Positions 14,132 to 23,100 of a stretch of DNA of 28,661 nt are shown one piece after another; position 1 is the first letter of the stretch, and each line of letters opens with the position of its first letter. Source of the DNA: JAFGSZ01 sp964492185 (GTDB taxonomy: Bacteria; Bacteroidota; Bacteroidia; Bacteroidales; UBA10428); contig CAZBJH010000030.1 in assembly GCA_964492185.1 (NCBI GenBank), forward strand, positions 1-28,661, in the 5' to 3' direction. A model generated the notes under the pieces. The model did no database searches. It was not told where the DNA came from and was given only the letters and a program-made list of their open reading frames with translations. Both the position numbers and the translations under genes were made by a program.

Positions 14132-14353
14132 TAGAGTCTGTCTATAAACTCGTAGTGTTTGTTCATAATGTTCGAGATCAAGGCGTGCAAAAATTTTAAA
14201 CCGCAGTATACTAAGGTATTCGAGGATTTAGAAAGTTTTCACAACGTGTTTAATTTTTAAAGGTGTTCAAGAGCTCATTTTTAAAAGTGTTCTAGAACTC
14301 ACTTCGTTCGGTTGAGCAGCAACGCAGATATCGGACATTATGGACAGACACTA
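14132..14353 (-). repeat. Family B repeat, expanded copy B2
   Basis: Reverse-oriented copy of 222 bp instead of 145 bp. The ends and tip (AATACCTTAGTATAC, read in element orientation) are conserved. The extra length is an insertion containing GTGTTTAATTTTTAAAGGTG, also found in copy B3, plus a related iteration (TTTTTAAAAGTGTTC). Stem pairing is partly lost. It ends 15 bp before the ATG of the downstream glycosidase gene. Confidence 0.8.
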
Positions 14354-14368
14354 ATTAAAACAATTGTT

Positions 14369-16519
14369 ATGCTTCGTACAATTATTCAGTATTTACCATT
14401 ATCAATAGTATTTCTTTTTATTCAGTGTAAACAACCCCTGGAAGAGGCAGGATCCATTGACAGGAAAAGCCTTGTCAGAAGGCATAATATAGTTATCCAA
14501 CAGTTTGATACGCTTAATTCACTGACCGTTGGCAACGGTGAATTTGCCTTCACGGTAGATGCTACAGGTTTACAAACATTTCCGGGATATTACGAAAAGG
14601 GAGTATGCCTGGGTACACAGTCGCAATGGGGCTGGCATAGCTTTCCGAATACTGAGCGGTATGGTTATGATGAGACCCTTAAGGAATATGATTTTTACGG
14701 GCGTAAGATCAGTTATGATGTGCAGTGGAGAACCCCGGAAAGGAAAAGACGGGCGATGGATTATTTTCGCAGGAATCCGCACCGTCTGCATTTGGGTATT
14801 CTTGGGCTGAATATAAGGCTTCAGGACGGGAGCCCGGCAAGCATTAATGATATCCGTGATATCAGGCAGGAACTTGATATGTGGACAGGTGAAATTAAAA
14901 GCACATTTTCAGTTGACGGGGATCCTGTTGAGGTGATCACCCTGTGTCATCCGGAAAAGGATATGATAGCCGTGCGCCTTAGCTCTCCGATGATTGAAAA
15001 AGGATTGCTGAACATTGATGTTCGTTTTCCATATCCTGACGGGGAGCATGTAGCTGACGGTATCGACTGGTCGCACCCTGAAAAGCACAGTTCAAGGCCA
15101 ATTACGGGAATGCAGGGTTCGGCGCGGGTTATCCGTGAGATGGATAACACAAGGTATTATGTCAGTATGAACTGGAAGGGAGATGCTGTTTTCTCCGAGC
15201 AGGAAGCTCATCGTTTTATGCTTGTCCCCGGAAAAGATAAGGATACATTTTCGTTTACATGCCTTTTTTCACAGGAACAGGTTGGAGGCGGAATACCGGG
15301 GTTTGACGCTTCCAGGGTCAGCTCGCAGGGAGCCTGGAAAGATTTCTGGGAAAGCGGGGGAGCGGTAGATTTTTCCGGCAGTACCGATCCGCGGGCCGGA
15401 GAGCTGGAAAGGAGGGTTATCCTTTCACAATATCTTACCCGGATACAATGTGCCGGTTCACTACCTCCGCAGGAGACCGGACTGACTTTTAACAGCTGGT
15501 ACGGTAAGTTTCATCTTGAGATGCACTGGTGGCACGGGGTGCATTTTGCCCTTTGGAACAGGATAGAGCTGCTGGAAAAAAGCCTCGATTACTATGATGA
15601 TATCAGGGAGAGCGCAAGGATAATAGCACAGCGGCAGGGATTCGAAGGCCTTAGGTGGCCGAAGATGACAGGTCCGGGCGGTATAGACAGCCCTTCAAGT
15701 ATAGGGTCATTTCTGATTTGGCAACAACCGCATTTTATTTATTTTGCTGAGCTGTGCTTCCGGCACCATCAGGATAAAGAGACACTGGAAAAATATGCTG
15801 ACCTGGTTTTTGAAACCGCGGATTTCATGGCGTCATATGCACACTATGACGCGGAGAATGACCGCTATGTGCTGGGCCCCCTGCTTATACCGGCTCAGGA
15901 GTGTTATAATCCGCTGGAGACTGTTAACCCTGCTTTCGAACTGGCATACTGGCACTGGGGCTTGTCAACGGCACAAGCCTGGCGTGAAAGGATGGAGATG
16001 ACAAGGAAACCGGAATGGGACAGGGTGCTGAACAAGCTGTCTGGTTTATCCGTGAAAGACAGCCTGTATCTTTTTGCAGAAAATGCAGCGGAATCTTATA
16101 CCGAAAGATATACCCATGATCATCCGATCGTTCTGGGAGCTTATGGCATGCTGCCTGAAAGCCCGCTGGTGGATAAAAAGATAATGCGTAATACTTTTGA
16201 TAAAGTATGGGATGAATGGCAGTGGAAAAGAACCTGGGGATGGGATTTCCCCATGACGGCAATGACCGCTGCCCGGCTCGGTATGCCCGAAAAAGCAATT
16301 GATGCATTATTTATGGATATTCCTACCAATACATACCTGGTGAACGGGCATAATTACCAGGATGAACGCCTGCGCATTTACCTCCCGGGGAATGGAGGAC
16401 TGCTTACAGCTGTTGCCATGATGACAGCAGGTTTCAATGAAACCGATACAATTACCCCCGGGTTTCCGAAAAACGGAACATGGAATGTACGTTGGGAGGG
16501 GCTGAGCACTATGCCCTGA
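14369..16519 (+). CDS. Lipoprotein six-hairpin glycosidase (GH65-like)
   Basis: A 716-residue lipoprotein. The start at 14369 gives a good lipoprotein signal (MLRTIIQYLPLSIVFLFIQC, lipid-anchored C20). A longer frame from 14312 is read through repeat B2 and rejected. An N-terminal beta-sandwich region begins around LTVGNGEFAFTVDATG. The central and C-terminal part has the (alpha/alpha)6-barrel look of six-hairpin glycosidases, with SWYGKFHLEMHWWHG (E384 is a candidate general acid, at the place GH65 has WDTE), LRWPKMTGPGG, LIPAQECYNP and RTWGWDFPMTAMTAARLG. Family assignment is from motif resemblance only; GH95 or an unclassified family is possible. Likely cell-surface or periplasmic. The nearby utilisation locus may share its substrate, but it is not in the same operon. 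Confidence 0.65.
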   Translation: MLRTIIQYLPLSIVFLFIQCKQPLEEAGSIDRKSLVRRHNIVIQQFDTLNSLTVGNGEFAFTVDATGLQTFPGYYEKGVCLGTQSQWGWHSFPNTERYGYDETLKEYDFYGRKISYDVQWRTPERKRRAMDYFRRNPHRLHLGILGLNIRLQDGSPASINDIRDIRQELDMWTGEIKSTFSVDGDPVEVITLCHPEKDMIAVRLSSPMIEKGLLNIDVRFPYPDGEHVADGIDWSHPEKHSSRPITGMQGSARVIREMDNTRYYVSMNWKGDAVFSEQEAHRFMLVPGKDKDTFSFTCLFSQEQVGGGIPGFDASRVSSQGAWKDFWESGGAVDFSGSTDPRAGELERRVILSQYLTRIQCAGSLPPQETGLTFNSWYGKFHLEMHWWHGVHFALWNRIELLEKSLDYYDDIRESARIIAQRQGFEGLRWPKMTGPGGIDSPSSIGSFLIWQQPHFIYFAELCFRHHQDKETLEKYADLVFETADFMASYAHYDAENDRYVLGPLLIPAQECYNPLETVNPAFELAYWHWGLSTAQAWRERMEMTRKPEWDRVLNKLSGLSVKDSLYLFAENAAESYTERYTHDHPIVLGAYGMLPESPLVDKKIMRNTFDKVWDEWQWKRTWGWDFPMTAMTAARLGMPEKAIDALFMDIPTNTYLVNGHNYQDERLRIYLPGNGGLLTAVAMMTAGFNETDTITPGFPKNGTWNVRWEGLSTMP

Positions 16520-16613
16520 CCAGGAGCGGCTGAATAGCGTCCGGCGGCTGGTATTCGGTGATCGCCGTATAATGGGAAGTATATATCTGAAATAATAAGT
16601 GAGCGGTCTTCAG

Positions 16614-16988
16614 TTACTTTTCTATAAGGTGGAAAGGAATTTTTAAAAGCGACTGGTAAACCTCGCCGGCTTCTTCGATGGCTTCGTCATCAGAATCATA
16701 ATACCAGTTAACAGTAAGGTTTGAATCCGGATTGAGCGCATGAAGCGTTTTCAGTATGTACATGATCCACTTTGAAGAGCTGGTATTCATATATAAGAGC
16801 CGGAAATCGATGGTCATCTGATTTTTAAAATCTTCCCTCAGGAGACCTTCTATTCGTTTGAGGGTTTGCCCGTAAAATAATCCGGGATTCTCCGGGCGTG
16901 AACTTCCTTCGATCAGAATTCTTCTTTTTCGCCTGCTGATTTTTAGCCTGGGTTTGAGCATTTTTTCCTTGATCTTTGTATTGCCCAT
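16614..16988 (-). CDS. siaC: SiaC-family regulatory phosphoprotein (DUF1987)
   Basis: A 124-residue protein. The start at 16988 (MGNTKIKEK) is supported by a strong GGGAGGA sequence 8 nt upstream. A longer frame to 17066 runs into repeat B3 and is rejected. Family marks: SSRPENPGLFYG (29-40), TIDFRLLYMNTSSSKW (59-74), NLTVNWYYDSDDEAIEEAGE and the C-terminal LKIPFHLIE. In P. aeruginosa SiaC, a Thr of this TSSSK motif (equivalent to T69) is phosphorylated by SiaB and dephosphorylated by the PP2C phosphatase SiaA, and the unphosphorylated form binds a diguanylate cyclase. None of those partners is in the window, so this is an orphan. Convergent with the glycosidase gene. Confidence 0.85.
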   Translation of the reverse strand: MGNTKIKEKMLKPRLKISRRKRRILIEGSSRPENPGLFYGQTLKRIEGLLREDFKNQMTIDFRLLYMNTSSSKWIMYILKTLHALNPDSNLTVNWYYDSDDEAIEEAGEVYQSLLKIPFHLIEK

Positions 16989-16992
16989 ATTC

Positions 16993-17002
16993 AACGTCCT
17001 CC
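16993..17002 (-). promoter_or_regulatory. Ribosome-binding site of siaC
   Basis: On the minus strand GGGAGGA lies 8 nt before the ATG at 16988. Strong SD sequences are unusual among the genes here, and this one decides the start. Confidence 0.7.
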
Positions 17003-17017
17003 CGCTTTCTTTATAAA

Positions 17018-17202
17018 TAGTGTTTGTCCATAATGTCCGATATCTGTGTTGTTGCTCAAAATCCAAATCCTCGAATACGCCGGTATGCTGCGGTTTGGAT
17101 TTTTTTCACAATGTGTTTAATTTTTAAAGGTGTTTCGTTCGGTTCACGGGCCTTGATCTCGAACATTCCGTGCCAAACGCCGCACTTTATTGTCAGACTC
17201 TA
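17018..17202 (+). repeat. Family B repeat, expanded copy B3
   Basis: A 185-bp copy flanked by TAAAT on both sides (17014-17018 and 17201-17205). Its inner stem is AAAATCCAAA/TTTGGATTTT where B1 and B4 have ACATTTTAAA/TTTAAAATGT: four base pairs are changed and all remain complementary. It contains an extra TTTCACAATGTGTTTAAT... segment as in B2. It lies just upstream of siaC and may carry that gene's promoter. Confidence 0.85.
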
Positions 17203-17350
17203 AATGTCGTTTAGGTAATTGATCAAACAACAGATAGTGTTGAAATGTTGCGGTTGTAAAATTAAGCAATCGTTATAATCAAATCATAATTATTTATCAA
17301 CCATAATAGAATCTGTGCATTTAAGAAAAACCATACATGAATAATACAGC

Positions 17351-17587
17351 TTAAAATAAAAATAAGGCGGACAAAACAGTAGATGCGATAATGAATATTC
17401 TGTATGCTTTTTCGGGTATCAGCCGGACGATATAAATACCAGGAAATGCCCCGGCCAGAATAGCAGGCACCAGGAGTATATCGAATGACAGAGTTTGCAG
17501 GTCAATAGTATGCCAGCTAAAGATATGAAAGGGGACCTTGAACAGGTTAATGATGAAAAAAAACCATGCCCCCCGGGATGAGAAAAT
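17351..17587 (-). pseudogene. C-terminal remnant of a TauE/SafE-family permease
   Basis: The minus strand reads SSRGAWFFFIINLFKVPFHIF, then about 45 residues including VPAILAGAFPGIYIVRLIPEKAYRIF and a final hydrophobic helix ending SALFLF-stop (TAA at 17353-17351). This matches the last third of TauE/SafE sulfite/organosulfur exporters (typical length about 250). A stop codon lies in frame just upstream (17590-17588) and no start is available, so some 170 residues are missing. Only about 78 codons remain. Confidence 0.8.
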
Positions 17588-17649
17588 TTATACATAAGCC
17601 TGTCGGATTTTTAAATTTAATGGAATAAAGTTTTTACATTTGACTTCAG

Positions 17650-17736
17650 CCTGCATTATTTACTTCGCCGGGCTAAAGGTTCATAAAAATGAATGAGGAT
17701 CATGAATGTGTTAGCCTGAAGCTTGAATAATACAGG
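17650..17736 (+). repeat. Family D 87-bp element, copy D3
   Basis: CCTGCATTATT...AATAATACAGG, exactly 87 bp, and nearly identical in sequence to 11411-11497 read in reverse. It ends 50 bp before the ECF sigma gene, so any sigma promoter lies in or against it. Confidence 0.8.
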
Positions 17737-17786
17737 CCAGGATTGTGTTCGGAAAGAAGAGAGGTTGATAAATAAGAGGTACTATC

Positions 17787-18344
17787 TTGCCCGGCAACAA
17801 CAAATATCAGGACATGTATTTTTTATCGCGGTTGAAAACCGGCGATGAGCATGCTTTTGATCATTTTTTTAATTATTACTATCCCGGATTGGTATTGTAT
17901 GCAGACCGGTTTTTAAATAATTTGCACCTTGCTGAAGAAATTGTGCAGAGTGTATTTATGAAGTTATGGAAAGACCGCAGGGCACTGGATATTCATTCAT
18001 CAGTAAAAGCATATCTTTTTCGCTCGGTGCAAAACAAGTGCCTTGACATGCTGAAGCATAAAAAAGTCAGGAATAAGCATACCCTGGAAATGATGCGATC
18101 TGCTGAAAATGTTCGGGAAGAAACCTGGGAGACTTATATCGAGACCGAACTGGCAGCTCTTATCCTGGAGGCAGTGGACAAGCTTCCGCCGGAGTGCAAA
18201 AAGATATTCCGCTACAGCAGAATACGGAATTACAGCTATAAAGATATTAGTGAGAAACTGGGGATATCGGTAAAAACAGTTGAAAACCAGATAGCAAAGG
18301 CACTAAAAAGATTAAGGATTGAATTGAAGGATTACCTGCCTTAG
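17787..18344 (+). CDS. ECF RNA polymerase sigma factor of a SusCD-type locus
   Basis: A 185-residue extracytoplasmic-function sigma factor (Bacteroidota sigma-70 family). Region 2 covers about 18-85 (GDEHAFDHFFNYYYPGLVLYA, then AEEIVQSVFMKLWKDR). Region 4 covers about 125-178 (LPPECKKIFRYSRIRNYSYKDI, then a helix-turn-helix ISVKTVENQIAKALKRLR). The start is uncertain: TTG at 17787 gives the N-terminal NNKYQDMYFLSRLK that such sigmas usually have, while ATG at 17814 would give 176 residues. It is followed by a FecR anti-sigma gene, but two palindromic repeats separate them. It probably drives transcription of the susC/susD genes downstream. Confidence 0.9.
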   Translation: MPGNNKYQDMYFLSRLKTGDEHAFDHFFNYYYPGLVLYADRFLNNLHLAEEIVQSVFMKLWKDRRALDIHSSVKAYLFRSVQNKCLDMLKHKKVRNKHTLEMMRSAENVREETWETYIETELAALILEAVDKLPPECKKIFRYSRIRNYSYKDISEKLGISVKTVENQIAKALKRLRIELKDYLP

Positions 18345-18345
18345 T

Positions 18346-18490
18346 TAGTGTCTGTCCATAATGTCCGATATCTGCGTTGCTGCTCACATTTTAAATCCTC
18401 GAATACTTTAGTATACTGCGGTTTAAAATGTTCACGCGCCTTGATCTCGAACATTCTGAACAAACACTACGAGTTTATGGACAGACTCTA
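18346..18490 (+). repeat. Family B palindromic repeat, copy B4
   Basis: A 145-bp intact copy starting one base after the sigma stop codon. Inner stem ACATTTTAAA/TTTAAAATGT, tip ATACT-TT-AGTAT. TAGT occurs on its left (18342-18345), at its right end (18489-18492) and after the following A3 (18658-18661). Confidence 0.88.
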
Positions 18491-18492
18491 GT

Positions 18493-18659
18493 TAGTGTCT
18501 GTCCATAAAGTCCCATTTGCTGCGTTACGCTTGTCCGGAAATTGCTCATTTACGACTGGTAAACTCCGCATTTCCGGACTGCGCAAGCCTTGCAAATAAA
18601 ACTTTATGAACAGACACATAACCAATGAAACATTTTGCAGAGTTTATAGACAGACTCTA
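18493..18659 (+). repeat. Family A palindromic repeat, copy A3
   Basis: A 167-bp copy, two bases (GT) after B4. Tip TTTAC-GACTG-GTAAA. Stem GTCCGGAAAT/ATTTCCGGAC, where A1 has GTCCGAAAAT/ATTTTCGGAC, a compensated A-T to G-C change. It lies 100 bp before the fecR ATG. Confidence 0.88.
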
Positions 18660-18759
18660 GTTATTGATATTATTTTCAAAAATAATTTTTAACTGTTTTA
18701 TTTATGTTGACGTAGGGGTAGCGAAGTCACAGATCGTCATATCTTATGTAAACATAAAT

Positions 18760-19884
18760 ATGGAAAATAACCAAAACATTGATCAGATCATTCTGAGGCA
18801 TCTTGAAGGGACGGCTTCTGATACGGAAGAACAACTATTAAGTACCTGGCTTTCAGAAAATGATGCAAACGGTGATTATTTTAATCAGTTAGCAGAAACG
18901 CATGCATTGAGCAAAAGGATAAGGCAATTTCATGATATTGATATTGACGGTGCGAAAGAGAAAGTTAAAAGTAAGATCATGAATAAGCGTTCCGGCGTCT
19001 TATCTCACTGGCAGAGGATAGCCGCCGTAATTGCTATACCTGTTGCACTTTCGGTTGGTGTGTATTATTACATGATCCACAGCTCTCAGGATAATGATCC
19101 GGTATATAAGGAAATAACAGCATCATACGGTGTGCGTACAAAGCTGAATTTACCGGATGGAACACTGGTGTGGTTAAATTCAGGCAGTTCCCTGAAGTTT
19201 CCCGAACAATTCTCAAACAATAGGAGGGAAGTATTTCTTAACGGAGAAGCATTTTTTGAAGTCGCACGGGACAGGGTCAAACCATTTTATGTTAATCTCG
19301 GTGAACTGTCGGTCAAGGCACTTGGTACATCCTTTAATGTAACTGCATATCCGGATGAAAAAACTTATGAAACAACCTTAATAACGGGGAAAGTCAACCT
19401 GGTTCGTACTTCCGGGAACAATTCGGAGATTGTTGTGTGTGAGATGACGCCCAACCAGCATTCGGTTTTTGACAGGGAAGAAAAAAAGATCGCACTTTAC
19501 GAGGAAGAATATAACGTAAAGGAAAGCAAAAAAAATAGTGAACAGCTGAAACCATTATCGGCAAAGTCACCCGAATTATCAGGTAATTATAAGGATAATA
19601 AATATACATCATGGATCAAAGGAAAACTTGTTTTCAGGAACGATCCTATGGAAGATGTTATAAAGCGCCTGGGACGCTGGTATAATGTGGATATTGTACT
19701 GAAGGATTCCTTGTTGTACGATTATTGTTATACCGCCACCTTTACTGATGAAACACTTGTTCAGGTGCTCGATCTGCTGACATTAAGCGCACCCCTGCGG
19801 TATTCAATTTCAGAACGTGAGCCGGGGGTCGATAACAGCTATTCCAAAAGACTCGTAACTATAAAACTATCAAAGGACAAATAA
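18760..19884 (+). CDS. FecR-family transmembrane anti-sigma factor
   Basis: A 374-residue inner-membrane regulator paired with the upstream ECF sigma. The ATG at 18760 (MENNQNIDQIILRHLEGTA) gives the normal cytoplasmic anti-sigma domain (1-85). A TTG-initiated extension to 18664 covers intergenic DNA and is rejected. One membrane helix lies at about 87-106 (IAAVIAIPVALSVGVYYYM). The periplasmic FecR domain is at about 120-230 (KLNLPDGTLVWLNSGSSLKFP, GEAFFEVARD, VKALGTSFNVTAY). The C-terminal STN-like DUF4974 domain is at about 285-360 (FRNDPMEDVIKRLGRWYNVDI). By analogy it contacts the STN domain of the downstream SusC and releases the sigma on substrate uptake. Confidence 0.93.
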   Translation: MENNQNIDQIILRHLEGTASDTEEQLLSTWLSENDANGDYFNQLAETHALSKRIRQFHDIDIDGAKEKVKSKIMNKRSGVLSHWQRIAAVIAIPVALSVGVYYYMIHSSQDNDPVYKEITASYGVRTKLNLPDGTLVWLNSGSSLKFPEQFSNNRREVFLNGEAFFEVARDRVKPFYVNLGELSVKALGTSFNVTAYPDEKTYETTLITGKVNLVRTSGNNSEIVVCEMTPNQHSVFDREEKKIALYEEEYNVKESKKNSEQLKPLSAKSPELSGNYKDNKYTSWIKGKLVFRNDPMEDVIKRLGRWYNVDIVLKDSLLYDYCYTATFTDETLVQVLDLLTLSAPLRYSISEREPGVDNSYSKRLVTIKLSKDK

Positions 19885-19930
19885 TAATGATTAATATAAA
19901 CCTGCATGCCTATGATGTGACCCCAAAATT

Positions 19931-20052
19931 TGCAAATCCAGCAAGGCTTGAGCAGTCTGAAAATTCTACAGCCACAAGTCACAGACTTGCGGCATATGGA
20001 GTTTTAAAATTTTTGCAATAACGCAGATATCGGACATTATGGACAGACACTA
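19931..20052 (-). repeat. Chimeric repeat: A fragment, family C hairpin and B end
   Basis: Left to right: a degenerate family A arm (GCAAGGCTTGAGCAGTCTGAAAAT, 19941-19964), a family C hairpin (GCCACAAGTC-ACA-GACTTGCGGC, 19971-19993), then the terminal arm of a family B element (about 20008-20052, ending CATTATGGACAGACACTA). It fills the fecR-susC gap and looks like repeated insertion and deletion among the three families. Confidence 0.75.
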
Positions 20053-20053
20053 A

Positions 20054-20090
20054 TAAAAAATGCGGAAAGTGACTGCAACACCTTCCGCAT
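20054..20090 (-). terminator. Strong hairpin before susC; intrinsic terminator on the minus strand
   Basis: ATGCGGAA-a-GTG (20060-20071) pairs with CAC-c-TTCCGCAT (20079-20090). Read on the minus strand the stem is followed by TTTTTTATTAG, so it would terminate antisense transcription coming out of susC. On the plus strand there is no U-run, but the hairpin would sit in the susC leader. Confidence 0.6.
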
Positions 20091-20146
20091 ATAATACCCT
20101 GATTGTTTAATCACAAATCCGAGTACTTAATTAACAATGTAAAACT

Positions 20147-23100
20147 ATGAAAAAATTTCTATTCTCTGACGCCGGTATTGAACGTTGCCGGCTAAAAAAG
20201 ACAATCCTGACTATGAAAATGACTATTATTCTAACAATGTTGTCTGTCATTCAGTTGGCGGCAACAGAATCCTATCCCCAGGCAACCGGGCTGTCACTCA
20301 GCCTGGAGTCTGCCACAGTGGAGGATGTACTCATGCAAATTGAAGAAAGGTCGGAATTTTTCTTTTTATACAACAGTAAGCTGATTGATGTTCAACGCAA
20401 GGTAAATGTAAATTTCCAGGATGAGAAGATATCCGATATTCTTGCTGAACTTTTTCGTGATGATGATATTGAATATATTGTAAAAGACCGGCAGATCATA
20501 CTTTCACCAGGGAATTACGACCGGTTGTTTGCTGAAGATGTTCAACAGCTGACTGTTCGGGGCAAAGTTACGGACAGTGAAGGAGAACCGATGCCCGGGG
20601 TGAATGTGGTTGAAAAAGGGACCGCCAACGGAACGGTTACAAACCTGGATGGTGAGTATGAACTTACCTTAATGTCGGAAGATGCAGCCCTTGTCTTTTC
20701 CTTCGTGGGATATCTCAGCGAAGAGATCCCGGTGGGGGGGCAATCTGTCATTGATATTAACCTGATCGAGAGCATTGAAGCACTGGATGAAGTTGTTGTG
20801 ATAGGGTACGGAACAACCACCCGGAGAAATTTCACCGGTTCAACGATAACTACGAAAGTGGAGGATTCACCCTTAGCGCTGGTCCCGAATACCGATGCAA
20901 TGGATGTATTAAGGGGAACTGTTCCGGGGATGAATGTTTCACAGCAGCAGGGTGCCGGACAAAGTCCCTCCCTTTTGATCCGGGGACAGAAATCCATTGA
21001 GTCCGGTGCCACCAGCCCCTTAATTGTACTGGACGGGGTTATCTTCATGGGAGCCATGCGCGATATTGATCCTTCAACGATTGAAAGTATCACTGTATTG
21101 AAAGATGCAGCTACGGTAGCTGCCTACGGCTCACGCGCATCCAACGGGGTGGTTATGATAACCACCCAAAGAGGTAAGATCGGCAAACCTGTTATTTCTT
21201 TTAATAGTTCTTTCGGTATCTCAAAAGTTATTAATAAAGCTGATGTTTTAAGTCCCGAAGACTGGATAAGAAAGGTTAACCTGCTGCAGGGACTGGAAGA
21301 AGATGCTGATCCCACAAGCTGGATGTCGGATTTTGAGGACGAGAATTATGCAAACGGAAAAACTACTGACTGGCAGGATTTTGCTGAACGCAACGGCCAT
21401 AATCAAAAGCACTCTTTATCCATATCCGGCGGAACTGAAAAAATGAATTATTTCCTGTCAGGTTCATACACCAGAACTGAAGGTGTGCTGATAGGTGATG
21501 ATTATGACCGCAAGGCCGTCACCACACGTTTATCAACTGATATTACAGACTGGCTGGAAGTGGGTGGCCATGTGAATTTTAGTTATAATGATTATTCAGG
21601 GCCTACAGTATATGATATTTACCAGTCAATTCGTATGACCCCGTATGGAAGGGTATACAGGGACGAAGAAAATGGATTGCTGGAAAAGTTTCCTGCAACA
21701 GAAGGCCTTTACAGGACCAACCCGCTGTGGAATGTAGAAAGCGGTACTATTGACGACCATGATGTTTTTTATACCACTGTCCTGAACGGACATACCCTGA
21801 TCAAGTGCCCCGGGATAGAAGGTTTAAGCTACCGAATGAATTATTCATATACATACAGGTCTATTGAACGCGATTATTTTACCCATGAAGGTTATTATAT
21901 ACCGGAGGGGATCTCCGATGACCGTTATTCACCGGCCACTCTTGCCAATTATTTAACCAACGCGAACGGATATAGTGAGCGTACAAAAGATCTGGGCTGG
22001 GTATGGGACAATATCATTACCTTCAAACGACTGTTCGGCAGGCATAGCATAGAACTTACCGGTGTGTATACCCGTGATTCCTATGCACATAAATTTAAAA
22101 GAGCGGAAGGATCTGATTTTTCAGAACTTGGTAATACTGCTTTAAGCTATAACGGATTGCCATTTGCTCAAACTCAATTAATGAGCAATTTTAATAATAC
22201 AGAGAAAACCAATATCGGTTACCTGGGGCGCGTAAATTACAACTTTGATAACAAATATCATTTATCGGCTTCTGTCAGGCGCGATGGTGCTTCTGTATTC
22301 GGGGAAGATAATAAATGGGGGTTATTTCCCTCTGCCGGTGTTGCATGGACCATATCAGAAGAAGGTTTTATGAGAAGTGTAAATCCGGTCAGTTATTTGA
22401 AATTAAAGCTTTCCTACGGAAAGAACGGGAACCAGTCCCTGGATCCGTATCAAACCTTATCCACCCTGTTGCTGGGCCAGACGGGCGAATTCAGTTATCC
22501 CTTCGGGAATACATCACAGGCATCATGGGGACAGAGGATCGACCGCCTGGGCAATACATATCTGAAATGGGAAGAAACGACTTCATTTAACGGCGGATTT
22601 GAGTTAAAGATGTTTGATAATCGCATAGGCCTGGATGTGGATGTTTATAAATCGAAAACAATTGATCAGATATTTGAAAGGAACATTCCTGTAATGGGCG
22701 CGGGTATAACAGAAATTGATGCCACTATGGGTCGGGTTGATAACCGGGGTATTGAAGCAACCCTGAATACCCGGAATGTAACAAACAGCAATTTCACCTG
22801 GAATTCATCCTTCATTTTTTACATGAACAGGAATGAGCTGGTAGAGCTTTATGGTGACGGAGAGGATGATATTTCCAACAGCCTTTTCCTGGGCAGATCC
22901 TTAGGGGCAATTTACGGCTATAAGGAAGCTGGCATTATACAGGAGGAAGGCGACGAGGATTATGTAAGCATTAACGGGGGTGTTCCCGGGGATGTCAAAT
23001 TCCAGGATACGGATGGCAATGATACGATCAATACTAAAGACAGGACTATTTTGGGTTATAACAAAGACCTGTTCCGTGCATCATTATCCAATACCTTGTC

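Noticed and set aside
14312..14368. Earlier start of the six-hairpin glycosidase
   Set aside because: The extra residues come from the end of repeat B2 and hide a good lipoprotein signal that begins at 14369.
18664..18759. TTG-started extension of FecR
   Set aside because: It starts a few bases after repeat A3, encodes an atypical hydrophobic leader, and the ATG at 18760 gives the standard anti-sigma N-terminus.
20542..21093. 183-residue minus-strand frame
   Set aside because: Antisense to the susC plug region; Ser/Thr-rich shadow of the coding strand.
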